45,630 bases of DNA from Umezawaea endophytica (GCF_025061645.1 NZ_JANYMP010000048.1:5787-51416), one strand, 5' to 3'. Positions 14,946 to 23,603 are shown, counted from the first letter of the stretch. A program made the numbers and translations. The notes: generated by a model not told the origin, from the sequence alone.

Positions 14946-15683
14946 ATGCGCGACACCGCGCTCATCTTCCGCAGGCAGCTCTCGACGTCCCTGCGCAGTC
15001 CTCTGTGGATGGTGGTCGGCCTGGTGCAGCCGGTGGTGTACCTGGTGTTCTTCGGCCCGCTGCTGGCGGGGCTGAACCTGGGGGCGAACTCCTGGCAGGT
15101 CTACATCCCCGGCCTGCTGGTGCAGCTCGCGCTGTTCGGGGCGGCGTTCGTCGGCTTCTCGGTGATCGCCGACGTCCGCTCCGGAGTGATCGAGCGGATG
15201 CGCGTCACGCCGGTCAGCCGGGTCGCCCTGCTGCTCGGCCGGGTGCTGCGCGACGTCGTGCTGCTGGTCGCCCAGACCGTCGTGCTGCTGGTGGTGGCCT
15301 TCGGCTTCGGGCTGCGCGCCCCGATCGGCGGCGTCCTGCTCAGCCTGGTGCTGATCGCCCTGCTCACCACGAGCCTCGCCGCGCTGTCGTACACCTTCGG
15401 TTTGGCCACGAAGAGCGAGGAGTCGTTGGCACCGCTGCTGAACACGGTCACCGTGCCGCTGCTGCTGCTCTCCGGGATCCTGCTGCCGATGTCGCTCGCG
15501 CCCGCGTGGCTCGACGTCATCTCGCGCTTCACCCCGCTGCGGTACGTCGTCGACGCGATCCGCGACGCCTTCCTCGGCCACTACACCTCGACGACCACGC
15601 TCACCGGCCTCCTGGTCGCCGCGGGCCTCGCCGGGATCGCCATCGCCTGGGGCTCAAGGGTGTTCCGCCGCGACAACGCCTAG
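14946..15683 (+). CDS. ABC-2 type exporter permease, DrrB-like
   Basis: The product is a 245-residue membrane protein with about six hydrophobic segments, including LALFGAAFVGFSVIADV and LLLLSGILLPMSLAPAWLD, the latter a typical ABC-2 signature before a final amphipathic and membrane segment. It follows the DrrA-like ATPase with GAGGAG before its ATG and is the last gene of the operon that starts at 7274. Its final 30 bases overlap the convergent TetR gene tail to tail. The most likely role is export of the cluster's product. Substrate unknown. Confidence 0.9.
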   Translation: MRDTALIFRRQLSTSLRSPLWMVVGLVQPVVYLVFFGPLLAGLNLGANSWQVYIPGLLVQLALFGAAFVGFSVIADVRSGVIERMRVTPVSRVALLLGRVLRDVVLLVAQTVVLLVVAFGFGLRAPIGGVLLSLVLIALLTTSLAALSYTFGLATKSEESLAPLLNTVTVPLLLLSGILLPMSLAPAWLDVISRFTPLRYVVDAIRDAFLGHYTSTTTLTGLLVAAGLAGIAIAWGSRVFRRDNA

Positions 15684-16298
15684 TCCGCTCGCGAGCTGGG
15701 CGAAGCCCGCCTCGGCCGCCGCGACGGCGTCCGGGTAGACGGCGTCCGCGCCCGCACCCGCCACGACCGCTTCGCGGTTGGCCAGCGACAACGTCCACAC
15801 CACGGCCATGACCTGCGCGGCGGCGAGCCGCGCGGTGAAGTCGGGCAGGCCCGCCGTGTCGCGCAGCGCCTCGGCCAGCGCGCGCTCGCCGTTGTCCTTG
15901 AACTTGAGCATCCCCCCGGCGAGCGAGGGCGTCTCCAGGATCAGCCGGTACAGCATCAGCGCGGGCTCCAGGTCGGTCAGCCCGGTGATGGGGTCGCGCC
16001 GGGCCAGCCCGTCGAGGTAGTGCTCGCGCAGCGCGTCCAGCGGCGACTGGCCGGACGGCCGTCCGCGCACGACGCGCGCGCTCTCCGTCTCGTGGTCGGC
16101 CAGCCGGTGCGTGACCAGGTCCTCCTTGCTCGGGAAGTAGCTGAACAGGGTCCGCCTCGACACCTCGGCCGCGTCGGCGACCTGGGTGATCGACACCTGG
16201 TCGTACCCGTGCTCGAAGAACAGCGCGATGGCCGTGTTGGAGATCGTCTCGTGCGTCCGCTGCTTCTTCCGCTCGCGCAAGCCGTTCTGCTGGGTCAC
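15654..16298 (-). CDS. TetR-family transcriptional repressor
   Basis: The product is a 214-residue TetR regulator. The N-terminal helix-turn-helix runs about residues 12-58 (THETISNTAIALFFEHGYDQ, then DAAEVSRRTLFSYFPSKEDLV), followed by a variable ligand-binding helical domain. It is divergent from the FAD monooxygenase at 16372 across 73 bases that contain repeated sites, the classic arrangement for a repressor controlling itself and the neighbouring oxidoreductase. Its stop overlaps the exporter permease by 30 bases. It could also sense the cluster's product and tune the exporter, but the exporter has no separate promoter visible. Confidence 0.92.
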   Translation of the reverse strand: MTQQNGLRERKKQRTHETISNTAIALFFEHGYDQVSITQVADAAEVSRRTLFSYFPSKEDLVTHRLADHETESARVVRGRPSGQSPLDALREHYLDGLARRDPITGLTDLEPALMLYRLILETPSLAGGMLKFKDNGERALAEALRDTAGLPDFTARLAAAQVMAVVWTLSLANREAVVAGAGADAVYPDAVAAAEAGFAQLASGLGVVAAEHP

Positions 16299-16320
16299 CC
16301 GCCAAGACTAGCGCCGAACT

Positions 16321-16364
16321 CGCACTCGGGTATAACTTGCACTCAGTCTACTTATGCACTGAGG
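16321..16364. promoter_or_regulatory. Repeated TetR-type operator between TetR and FAD monooxygenase genes
   Basis: Three related decamers, CGCACTCGGG, TGCACTCAGT and TGCACTGAGG, start at 16321, 16338 and 16355, exactly 17 bases apart. The last two also form the inverted repeat CTCAGT-N10-ACTGAG (16342-16363). TATAAC at 16331 could be a -10 element. The last copy overlaps the ribosome binding site (GAGGAG) of the monooxygenase. These are the likely binding sites of the adjacent TetR protein. Confidence 0.6.
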
Positions 16365-16371
16365 AGAGTTC

Positions 16372-17781
16372 ATGGACGTCATCGTGATCGGCGCCGGTCC
16401 GACCGGCCTGGTGCTCGCGCACGAGCTGGCACTCGGCGGCGCGCGCACCGTCGTCGTCGAGCGGCTGGCGGAACGGATCAGGCAGGTCAAGGGCGGCACC
16501 ATCCAGCCGCGCACGGCCGAGCTGCTCGACGCGCGCGGCCTGCTCGACGCGATCGAGGCCCGCGCGCTGGAACGCCCGTCCGTCGGCGGCCACTTCGCGG
16601 CCCTGCCGGTGCCGCTGGACTGCTCGGGGTGGAACACCCGGCACCCGTACCCGATCGCCGTCCCGCAGTGGGCGATCGAGGACGCGCTGGCCGAAGCGGT
16701 GGTCGCGCGCGGCGTCGAGGTCGCGCGCGACCACCCGGTCACCGCCGTCGAGCAGGACGACACGGGCGTGACCGTCACCGCGGGCGGCACCGAGTTCCGC
16801 GCCGCCTACGCCGTGGCCTGCGACGGCGCGCACAGCACCGTGCGCCACCTGCTCGACGTCCCGTTCCCCGGCAGGCCGGGCAGCTACCGGGCCGTGCTCA
16901 CGGACGTCCGGCTGACCGCCGTGTCCGACCAGGTGCCCACCACCGCCGGGCACATGAGCACGCTGACCAAGCACGCAGGCGGGTTCTTCGGGATGCTCGT
17001 GCCGGTCGGCGGCGACGAGTACCGGTTCACCTACGGCGCCACCGGGTCCGAGCCCGCCTCGGACACCCCGGAGGGCGTGCAGCGCGCGCTGACCGCCGTC
17101 TACGGCGAGGGCACGGTGCTGGGCGAGGTGCTCACGTCGTCGTGGTTCGGCGACGCCACCCGGCAGGTGGAGCACTACCGGCACGGCCGGGTCCTGTTCG
17201 CGGGCGACGCGGCGCACATCCACCCGCCGTGGGGCGCGCAGGGCCTGAACCTCGGGGTGCAGGACGCCGTGAACCTGGGCTGGAGGCTCGCCGCGACCAT
17301 CGCGGGGTGGGCGCCGGGCGACCTGCTCGACGGCTACGAGACCGAGCGGCACCCGAAGGCCGCCCACGTCCTGCGCCACACGTCCGCCCAGCGCCTGCTG
17401 GCCAACCCGAACACCGACGAGGACGTGGCGGCGTTGCGCGAGGTCCTCACCGACCTCCTGCGCGTGCCCGAGGCCAACCACCACCTGGCCGGGATGATGT
17501 CCGGGCTGGACGTCGACGGCCGCGTCCCCGACCTCGACCTGGTCACCGCCGACGGCCCGACCCGCCTGGCCGAACTCCTGCGCACCGGCCGCGGCCTGCT
17601 GCTCGACCCGACCGGCGCGCTCGACCTCCCCGACGGCTGGGCCGACCGCGTGGACCTGGTGCGGGTGAAGTGCGCGGAGGACATCGGCCCGCTGCTGCTC
17701 CGCCCCGACGCCGTCGTGTGCTGGTCGGGCGACGGCTCCCTCACCGACGCGCTCGCGGGCACGTTCGGTCAGGCGAGCTGA
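16372..17781 (+). CDS. FAD-dependent aromatic monooxygenase (PgaE/TetX-like class A)
   Basis: The product is a 469-residue flavoprotein hydroxylase. The dinucleotide-binding GAGPTG (7-12) is near the start, the NAD(P)H/FAD DG motif is VACDGAHSTVR, and the FAD ribose motif is FAGDAAHIHPPWGAQGLNLGVQD with Asp at 279. A thioredoxin-like C-terminal domain (about 390-469) ends it, as in phenol hydroxylase and polyketide hydroxylases. Such enzymes hydroxylate aromatic polyketides, rifamycin or tetracyclines. The TetR gene and repeated operators upstream suggest induction by a small aromatic compound, which may be xenobiotic and unrelated to the aminoacyl-ACP cluster. The ATG at 16372 has GAGGAG upstream. 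Its end overlaps the next, convergent gene by 13 bases. Confidence 0.9.
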   Translation: MDVIVIGAGPTGLVLAHELALGGARTVVVERLAERIRQVKGGTIQPRTAELLDARGLLDAIEARALERPSVGGHFAALPVPLDCSGWNTRHPYPIAVPQWAIEDALAEAVVARGVEVARDHPVTAVEQDDTGVTVTAGGTEFRAAYAVACDGAHSTVRHLLDVPFPGRPGSYRAVLTDVRLTAVSDQVPTTAGHMSTLTKHAGGFFGMLVPVGGDEYRFTYGATGSEPASDTPEGVQRALTAVYGEGTVLGEVLTSSWFGDATRQVEHYRHGRVLFAGDAAHIHPPWGAQGLNLGVQDAVNLGWRLAATIAGWAPGDLLDGYETERHPKAAHVLRHTSAQRLLANPNTDEDVAALREVLTDLLRVPEANHHLAGMMSGLDVDGRVPDLDLVTADGPTRLAELLRTGRGLLLDPTGALDLPDGWADRVDLVRVKCAEDIGPLLLRPDAVVCWSGDGSLTDALAGTFGQAS

Positions 17782-18431
17782 GGCTCCGGCTGCCGCACGC
17801 TCCGCACCAGCAGCCAGAGCAGCAGCGACACCTCGGCGACCGAGGCCAGGCCGAGCAGGACCGGCGACAGCGCGGACCGCACGTCCGGCGACAGCAGGCC
17901 GACGACCAGGTCGCCGAGGTATCCGGCCGACCCCGCCATCACCAGCACGCCGAGCGCCCTCGGGAACCACCCCGACCGGAACACCAGGTACCCCAGGGGG
18001 AACAGCCAGAGCCCGAAGAACACCTGCGCCACGAGGTACCCGTCCGCGTGCGCCACCAGGTACTGCAACACCAGCGCGTCGGAGGTGCTCGCGGCCCGCA
18101 GCGCGCCGACGTGGTTGACCATGTTCACGCCCATGATCGCCACCGCCACCGCGTTGAACACCACCATCGCCAGCGCGACCGACCGGTCCACCTCGCCCAG
18201 CACGGCGTGCAGGAGCATCGCCACCAGCAGGAAGCACACGATGTTCAGCACGTCGGTCGCGAACGCGACCCGGAACAGCGTCGCCGACGCCCGGACGTTG
18301 GCGGCGGTCGCGGCGGCGTCACCGGGCACCAGCGCGCCGGCCCGCACGTACAGCTCGCTGAAGCCCCCGCAGACCGCGAGGACGAGGTAGAGCAGCCCCG
18401 CGACCCGCGCGAGACCCACCTTGGACGCCAT
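17769..18431 (-). CDS. DUF4386-like integral membrane protein
   Basis: The 220-residue protein has about six predicted membrane helices (for example ARVAGLLYLVLAVCGGFSEL near the start, DVLNIVCFLLVAMLLHAVL, and LASVAEVSLLLWLLVRSV at the end). The N-terminal ARxAGLLYL segment and GxPxRxG-less loop pattern fit the DUF4386 family, whose function is unknown. It starts one base after the stop of the small membrane protein upstream, so the two are co-transcribed. The pair resembles operons of small actinobacterial membrane proteins controlled by a compact helix-turn-helix regulator, but no such regulator is adjacent here. Confidence 0.75.
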   Translation of the reverse strand: MASKVGLARVAGLLYLVLAVCGGFSELYVRAGALVPGDAAATAANVRASATLFRVAFATDVLNIVCFLLVAMLLHAVLGEVDRSVALAMVVFNAVAVAIMGVNMVNHVGALRAASTSDALVLQYLVAHADGYLVAQVFFGLWLFPLGYLVFRSGWFPRALGVLVMAGSAGYLGDLVVGLLSPDVRSALSPVLLGLASVAEVSLLLWLLVRSVRQPEPQLA

Positions 18432-18432
18432 G

Positions 18433-18852
18433 TCAGAACCCCCTTCGATAGCCGACGATCTTCACGACCGCCGAGGCGAACGCGGACAGCACGAACGCCA
18501 GGTAGATCGCGTTCGCGATCCAGAAGTGCTCGACCCCGGCCATCGCCAGGCCGAGCGGTACCAGTGCCACGAGGCTCATCACGTGGAACCCGACGTACTC
18601 CCCGCGCCGGTCGAGTCCCACGTCGCGCTCGTCCTTCGGCAGGACGTCCTTCGGCGAGGCGGCGCCCGCCGCGATCGTCGCCACCATGTTCAGGAGCATC
18701 GCGGCGCCGGTGGCGATCAGCAGCGGCCACACGTACGCGACGTCCGCGACCGCCGCGTCCCGCAACCGGCCGAGCACGACGGCGAAGTACACGACGGGCA
18801 CGCCGAGCGCGATGACCGCGTAGATCCACGCCCGCTTCTCCTCGAATGACAT
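18433..18852 (-). CDS. Small four-helix membrane protein of unknown function
   Basis: The 139-residue product has a short basic N-terminus (MSFEEKRAW) and about four membrane segments: WIYAVIALGVPVVYFAVVLG, a central GAAMLLNMVATIAAGA, and two after the cytoplasmic loop PKDERDVGLDRRGEYVGF. That DERD-RGEY loop recurs in a family of unnamed actinobacterial membrane proteins. The ATG at 18852 has a strong GGGGGAG eight bases upstream. It leads a two-gene operon with the DUF4386-like gene. The promoter region contains direct and inverted repeats. No function is assigned. Confidence 0.75.
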   Translation of the reverse strand: MSFEEKRAWIYAVIALGVPVVYFAVVLGRLRDAAVADVAYVWPLLIATGAAMLLNMVATIAAGAASPKDVLPKDERDVGLDRRGEYVGFHVMSLVALVPLGLAMAGVEHFWIANAIYLAFVLSAFASAVVKIVGYRRGF

Positions 18853-18864
18853 GCCACTCCCCCT

Positions 18865-18926
18865 GTAAAGCAAACTTGACACCATGAAGGTAAAGCAGCG
18901 TTGACAGGGTGTCAATGATTCTTGAC
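18865..18926. promoter_or_regulatory. Direct and inverted repeats in the promoter of the membrane-protein operon
   Basis: GTAAAGCA-N3-TTGACA occurs twice, at 18865-18881 and 18890-18906, offset by 25 bases. TTGACACC (18876-18883) is the reverse complement of GGTGTCAA (18908-18915), and GTCAA-N6-TTGAC follows at 18911-18926. The repeats lie just upstream of the minus-strand gene starting at 18852 and about 100 bases before the plus-strand lipoprotein gene. They look like a regulator binding region; the regulator is not identified. Confidence 0.5.
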
Positions 18927-19022
18927 TACGACGAACACGATCGCATCACTTTCGGGTTCGCCTGCCGGGTGAGGGGATCCGCGAGGGCGATGCTCCCGTC
19001 CATCACGGACATGAGGAGAACG

Positions 19023-19595
19023 ATGAGACGCACCGCGGGCCTGCTGCTCACCACCGCCGCCCTCTGCCTGACGGCCACCGCGTGCGCCGCGACCGGCACC
19101 CCGACCGCGGCGACCGGCGCGCGAGCGGCGGGCACGACGACGTCCGCGGGCACCACCGGCACCCCGGACGGCGACTGCCCGCTGAACGCCTCCGACCTGT
19201 CCACCGCCACCGGCCTGGTCTTCGAACTGGCCGACATCCGCAAGGACCACGCGCTGGAGACCCAACCGGACGTGAAGGCCCTGGTCTGCGTCTACACGTC
19301 GTCGGCCAAACCACAAGACGCGGGCGACCCGCTCGTCCTGCGGGTCGACACCGTCAACGGCGCGAACGCCGCCGCGACACGGGCCAGGTTCGAGAGCAGT
19401 TGCACGGACAACAACGGCACGCTCGGCGACTCCACCGTCACCAACGCGAAGACCTGCACCCGAGGGGGCACCACGATCGAGGGCGACATCACCGCGGGTG
19501 ACCGCACGGTGGACGTCTACTTCGTCAACGCCACCACGGACACGGCAGCGGAACTCACGCGCGCGTTCGACAAGGTGCTGGCTTCGGTGGCGTGA
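19023..19595 (+). CDS. Secreted lipoprotein of unknown function
   Basis: The 190-residue product has a lipoprotein signal: basic MRRT, a hydrophobic stretch GLLLTTAALCLTA and a lipobox ending TAC (Cys at about 20). A Thr/Ala/Gly-rich linker follows, then a compact domain of about 140 residues with three spaced Cys that may form disulfides and alternating strands typical of DUF3558-like actinobacterial lipoproteins. The ATG at 19023 is chosen because AGGAGA at 19014-19019 precedes it; an ATG 12 bases upstream would place that sequence inside the gene. It sits alone between the membrane-protein operon and the NACHT gene. Confidence 0.75.
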   Translation: MRRTAGLLLTTAALCLTATACAATGTPTAATGARAAGTTTSAGTTGTPDGDCPLNASDLSTATGLVFELADIRKDHALETQPDVKALVCVYTSSAKPQDAGDPLVLRVDTVNGANAAATRARFESSCTDNNGTLGDSTVTNAKTCTRGGTTIEGDITAGDRTVDVYFVNATTDTAAELTRAFDKVLASVA

Positions 19596-19645
19596 CATTT
19601 TTGCGGTGGTGATCGGCGTCCGGTCGGTTATACCTCCAGCCAAAC

Positions 19646-19661
19646 GGAGGAGGCGACCATC
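19646..19661 (+). promoter_or_regulatory. Ribosome binding site pointing at an ATC codon, NACHT gene
   Basis: A strong GGAGGAGG lies at 19646-19653. The best-spaced in-frame codon is ATC at 19659-19661, five bases downstream. The first conventional start, TTG at 19668, is 14 bases away, too far for normal pairing. Initiation at a rare ATC codon is possible, giving three extra residues (Met/Ile-Val-Gly). A TTATAC hexamer at 19628-19633 may be the -10 element. Confidence 0.45.
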
Positions 19662-19667
19662 GTCGGT

Positions 19668-22600
19668 TTGGAGAAGCCAGCCCTCACGCTCGGCACCACC
19701 ATCGCGACCCAGGCGGCGAAGTCGTGGATGCGACGCCGGAAAGCGCGCTTCGAACGCGGCGCATCCCTGGCGGAACTGGCCCAGGCCGAACTGAAGGGCC
19801 CGCTCCAGCAGCGCAAGCTGGAGAACCTGGTCGACCGCATCGGCCAACAGGTGGCCGAGCAACTCGTGCCCGTGCTGGAGCAGCGCTTCGGCGACCTGCC
19901 CGACAACGAGGCCCAAGCCGCCATCCTCGGCGTGGTCGACGTGCTGGAGGACGTCGACCTGTCGGACAAGGCCCTGCTGGCGGCCGACGCGGACCCGGAG
20001 GTACTGGCCAAACGCGTGCGCGGGCAGTTCCCCCAGCGCGCGGCACTGCTCACGCCGAAGGCCGAGCAACTGCACGAACTCGCCTTGGACCAGGCCTGTC
20101 GTCACCTGGTCCAGGTCGTCCGGTACCTGCCGTCGTTCCAGTCCGCCGCGCTGGCCGAGGTGCTCGCCAGGCTGACCGGCCAGTCCGAACAGCTCGACGC
20201 GCTGCTGTCCCGCGTCCCGGTCACCGGCCTCTACGCGCCACGGGGCGTCGACCGCGATGAAGCCTTCCGGACGGAGTACCTGGCCAAGCTCGCCGCGATC
20301 CTCAACCGCCTCGAACTGCTCGGCTTGCCCGGCGACGAGCAGCCGACCCTGGCGCTGACCGTGGCCTACCTCAGCCTGAACGTGTCGGGCAAGAACAAGC
20401 GCAGAGGGCGGCTCCAGCCGGAGAACTGGATCGACATGCAGGCGCGGATCGGCACCCGCGCGGCCGAGGGGCTGCCGGTCGAAGCCGCGATCGGCGGCGA
20501 ATCACGGGTCCTGCTGCGCGGTGACGCGGGCTCGGGCAAGACCACGCTGCTCAACTGGCTGGCCGTCCAAGCGGCAACGGGCAGGTTGAGCGGCGACCTG
20601 TCCGGCTGGAACGACTGCGTGCCGTTCATCGTCCGGCTGCGCACCTTCGCCGAAGGCGACCTCCCGGCGCCGGAGCGGTTCGTCTCCCAGGGCACGCCGA
20701 TGATCGCCGAGATCACGCCGGACGGCTGGGCCCACCGGCAACTCAGGACAGGGAAGGCCCTGCTGCTGGTGGACGGCGTGGACGAGGTCCCGTCATCCCG
20801 GCGACGTGCCGTGAAGACGTGGCTGCGCGAACTGCTGTCCACCTTCCCCGACACCAAGGTGGTGGTCACCGCCCGCACCGCCGCCGCCGACAGCCGGTGG
20901 CTCGCGGAGGAGGAGTTCCGCGCCGTCACGCTCGAACCGATGAACCCCGCCAACATCCTGGAGTTCGTCGAACGATGGCACCACGCCGCCGAACTGTCCG
21001 GTGCCAAGGTCGGCAACGCGGAACACCGGATGAGAGGCCAACTGGAGCGCCCGCACCTGCGCCAACTCGCCGCGAGCCCACTGCTCTGCGCGATGCTGTG
21101 CGCGTTGAACCTCGCCCACCGCTCCGAACTCCCACGCAACCGGATGGACCTCTACGCCAAGGCGCTGGCCATGCTGCTGCACTTGCGCGACCTCGAACGT
21201 CACATCGCGTTCCTGCTGGGCGACACCGAGAAGCGCGTCCTGCTCCGCGATCTGGCGTGGCGGCTGACGTTGGCCAACAAGGTCGAATTCCCCACCGCCG
21301 ACGCGCTCGATCACATCACCCGAAAGCTGTCGGGAATGCCGAACGCCGACGGCGACCCGGAGCAGATCTTCAACCACCTGCTCGAACGCAGCGGCGTTCT
21401 CCGCGAGCCCGTTCCGGGCCGAGTCGATTTCGTGCACCGGACGTTCCTGGAGTACCTGGCGGCGGATGAGGCGATCCAGCAGCACCACGTCGACACCCTC
21501 ATCGCCCACGCCCACCACGACACCTGGTGGGAAACGATCGTGATGGCCTGCGGCCACGCCACGACCACCCAGGCCAGCCAATTGCTGACCGGCATCCTCG
21601 ACCACGTGGAGAAGTTCCCGACCAAGGCCCGCCACCTGCGCCTGCTCGCGGCGGCCTGCCTCGAAACGGTGCGCGACATCGCGCCGGAAGTCAGCACCCG
21701 CGTCGACACGATGGTTCAGGAGAACCTGATCCCACCGAGGTCCCTCAACGAGACCGGCTCGTTGATGTCGGTGGGTCATCGCGTTCTCCGCTACCTGCCG
21801 GACAGCCTCGAAGGCTTGTCCAAGGCGAAAGCGGTGGCCACGGTCCGCACCGCGGCGTTGGCGGGCACCTCGGACTCGCTTCCCCTGCTGGCTTCCTACG
21901 CCCAGGACCCGCGCTCGGACGTCCACCGGGAACTGCAATCGGCTTGGCGCTACTTCGATCCCGCGCGCTTCGCGGAAGTCGTGCTCGCGAACTCACCACT
22001 GGACAACGGCAGTCTGGAAGTAACGTCCCTCACGCACCTGCCATACGTGCACCATCTCCCGGCGGTGACGTCATTGCGGGTGAGGCTGGATTGGCGCAGA
22101 CCCGTCGACAGCCTTGACATCATCGCCGGGCTACCCGGCCTGGAAGTGCTGGATATGCGACTGGACGAGACGACGACGCAGGACCTTGGGCCACTGACTG
22201 AACACCAGCGGATCAATAGCTTGAACCTCAGCGGACTCCGAACTACGGCCAACTTATCGACACTAAATGACCTCCCCGCACTAAATTATCTCTCATTGGA
22301 GAGATATCGAACCGAAGCACTATGCACCTTGTCGCAGTTGACCCAGGTGACAACCCTAGTCCTCCTCGACCCAGTGGATAACTACGAGATCATACAAGTA
22401 CCCAGCAGATTTCCGGCAATTTCCGGGCTAGGCTTGGCCGGATTTCACCAACTGAACCTGGCACCAATGGCGAGCATCAAACTACTGAAAGTTCTAGTAT
22501 TGCAGGATTCAAACTTCGACAAAATCGATCACTTGGCAATGGTGACCACAATCAGAGTACTCGACATAACATCCGACGTACACTTCGACTACAATCTTGC

Positions 22601-22697
22601 CCCATTGTCGACGTTAAATCTAGAGCGCATAAAATTGGACTCCAACCAGTCTTATGTAGGCCTCGAGAAACTGACGGCAGAAATTTTCTTCACCTAA
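19668..22697 (+). CDS. NACHT-LRR NTPase, bacterial NLR-like immune protein candidate
   Basis: The 1009-residue product has three parts. Residues 1 to about 270 are helical, resembling the helical N-domain seen before bacterial NACHT modules. Residues about 280-640 are the NACHT NTPase, with Walker A GDAGSGKTT (285-293) and Walker B LLLVDGVDE (about 365-373), the D-G-x-D-E form typical of NACHT. Residues about 790-1009 are leucine-rich repeats (LPGLEVLDMRL, INSLNLSGL, LNYLSLE, TTIRVLDIT). Bacterial NACHT proteins (bNACHT/Avs relatives) detect phage and trigger cell suicide or dormancy. No separate effector domain is obvious, so the N-domain would have to act. The gene is solitary. From about 22200 the composition drops to near-even GC with codons rare here (TTA, ATA, AAT, CTA). 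The start is uncertain: TTG 19668 or ATC 19659. Confidence 0.88.
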   Translation: MEKPALTLGTTIATQAAKSWMRRRKARFERGASLAELAQAELKGPLQQRKLENLVDRIGQQVAEQLVPVLEQRFGDLPDNEAQAAILGVVDVLEDVDLSDKALLAADADPEVLAKRVRGQFPQRAALLTPKAEQLHELALDQACRHLVQVVRYLPSFQSAALAEVLARLTGQSEQLDALLSRVPVTGLYAPRGVDRDEAFRTEYLAKLAAILNRLELLGLPGDEQPTLALTVAYLSLNVSGKNKRRGRLQPENWIDMQARIGTRAAEGLPVEAAIGGESRVLLRGDAGSGKTTLLNWLAVQAATGRLSGDLSGWNDCVPFIVRLRTFAEGDLPAPERFVSQGTPMIAEITPDGWAHRQLRTGKALLLVDGVDEVPSSRRRAVKTWLRELLSTFPDTKVVVTARTAAADSRWLAEEEFRAVTLEPMNPANILEFVERWHHAAELSGAKVGNAEHRMRGQLERPHLRQLAASPLLCAMLCALNLAHRSELPRNRMDLYAKALAMLLHLRDLERHIAFLLGDTEKRVLLRDLAWRLTLANKVEFPTADALDHITRKLSGMPNADGDPEQIFNHLLERSGVLREPVPGRVDFVHRTFLEYLAADEAIQQHHVDTLIAHAHHDTWWETIVMACGHATTTQASQLLTGILDHVEKFPTKARHLRLLAAACLETVRDIAPEVSTRVDTMVQENLIPPRSLNETGSLMSVGHRVLRYLPDSLEGLSKAKAVATVRTAALAGTSDSLPLLASYAQDPRSDVHRELQSAWRYFDPARFAEVVLANSPLDNGSLEVTSLTHLPYVHHLPAVTSLRVRLDWRRPVDSLDIIAGLPGLEVLDMRLDETTTQDLGPLTEHQRINSLNLSGLRTTANLSTLNDLPALNYLSLERYRTEALCTLSQLTQVTTLVLLDPVDNYEIIQVPSRFPAISGLGLAGFHQLNLAPMASIKLLKVLVLQDSNFDKIDHLAMVTTIRVLDITSDVHFDYNLAPLSTLNLERIKLDSNQSYVGLEKLTAEIFFT

Positions 22698-22702
22698 CCA
22701 AA

Positions 22703-22734
22703 CGGGGCACCTCCGAAGTTCCGGAGATGCCCCG
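22703..22734. terminator. Hairpin terminator between the NACHT gene and prcA
   Basis: CGGGGCA-x-CTCCG and CGGAG-x-TGCCCCG form a stem of about 12 base pairs with one internal mismatch and a short AAGTTC loop. It lies between two convergent genes and lacks a long T-run on either side, so it may end transcription from both directions. Confidence 0.75.
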
Positions 22735-22750
22735 CTCGACTCGAAAAACC

Positions 22751-23563
22751 CTACGCCTTGTCGTCGTTCGGCGGCAGGTTGATGTCCTTCGTGGGCTTCG
22801 CCGGGCCGCCCTTGCCGGACGTCGGCGCTTCCGAGGCGGGCTCGTCGTCGGCCGGCGGGTCGCCCGGCAGCATCGCGTCGAGTGCCGCGCCGACGATGCG
22901 GCGGAACGCGCGGCGGGGCCTGTCGCGTTCGAGGACCGCGACCTCCAGCTTGGCGCGGTCCAGCAGGTCGGGCTTGCCGTTGCCGGTCGACGTGGAGCCC
23001 GCGCTGAGGCCGCGGACGGCCACGCCCACGGCGTCGGCCAGGGCCAAGCCGTCGGTGAACAGGTCCTTCAGCGCGGTGGTCGTGGCTTCGGCCTGGCCGC
23101 CCATCACGACGTACTGCGGCTCGTCGACGATCGAGCCGTCGTAGGTGAGCCGGTACATCGTGTCCTGCTCGGGCAGGTTGCCGACCTCGGCCACGCAGAT
23201 CTCGACCTCGAGGGGCTTGATCTGCTCGGTGAAGATCGACCCCAGCGTCTGGGCGTACACGTTGGCCAGTGAACGGCCGGTCACGTCGCGCGGGTCGTTC
23301 TGGTACCCGCGGATGTCGGCGAACCGGATGCCTGCCTGGCGGAGGTTCTCGAACTCGCTGTACCGGCCGACGGCGGCGAAGCCGATGCGGTCGTAGATCT
23401 CGGAGACCTTGTGCAGCGTGCTCGACGGGTTCTCGGCGACGAACAGGATCCCGTCGGCGTACCTGAGCACGACGACGCTGCGGCCCCGGGCAATACCCTT
23501 CCTGGCGTACTCCGAGCGGTCGCGCAGGATCTGCTCGGGGGAGGCGTACAACGGCATCGTCAC
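22751..23563 (-). CDS. prcA: 20S proteasome alpha subunit
   Basis: The 270-residue protein forms the outer rings of the actinobacterial 20S proteasome. It opens with the gate segment [25 protein letters not shown] and the alpha-subunit strand [20 protein letters not shown], and it has no catalytic Thr. The C-terminal 50 residues are a charged Pro/Lys/Asp tail. GTG at 23563 is preferred because AGGAG lies eight bases upstream; ATG at 23557 would shorten it by two residues. It follows prcB by 40 bases in the dop-pup-prcB-prcA order. Downstream, where many relatives have pafA nearby, there is only a terminator and the convergent NACHT gene. Confidence 0.97.
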   Translation of the reverse strand: MTMPLYASPEQILRDRSEYARKGIARGRSVVVLRYADGILFVAENPSSTLHKVSEIYDRIGFAAVGRYSEFENLRQAGIRFADIRGYQNDPRDVTGRSLANVYAQTLGSIFTEQIKPLEVEICVAEVGNLPEQDTMYRLTYDGSIVDEPQYVVMGGQAEATTTALKDLFTDGLALADAVGVAVRGLSAGSTSTGNGKPDLLDRAKLEVAVLERDRPRRAFRRIVGAALDAMLPGDPPADDEPASEAPTSGKGGPAKPTKDINLPPNDDKA

Positions 23564-23603
23564 TGGCGCGGCTCCTGACCTCGGCGGATGGTGGTGGGCA
23601 CGG

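Noticed and set aside
19633-19650. CCTCC/GGAGG hairpin that could hide the NACHT ribosome binding site
   Set aside because: If the TTATAC at 19628 is the -10 element, the transcript starts around 19640 and lacks the CCTCC arm. A 5-bp stem alone is weak.
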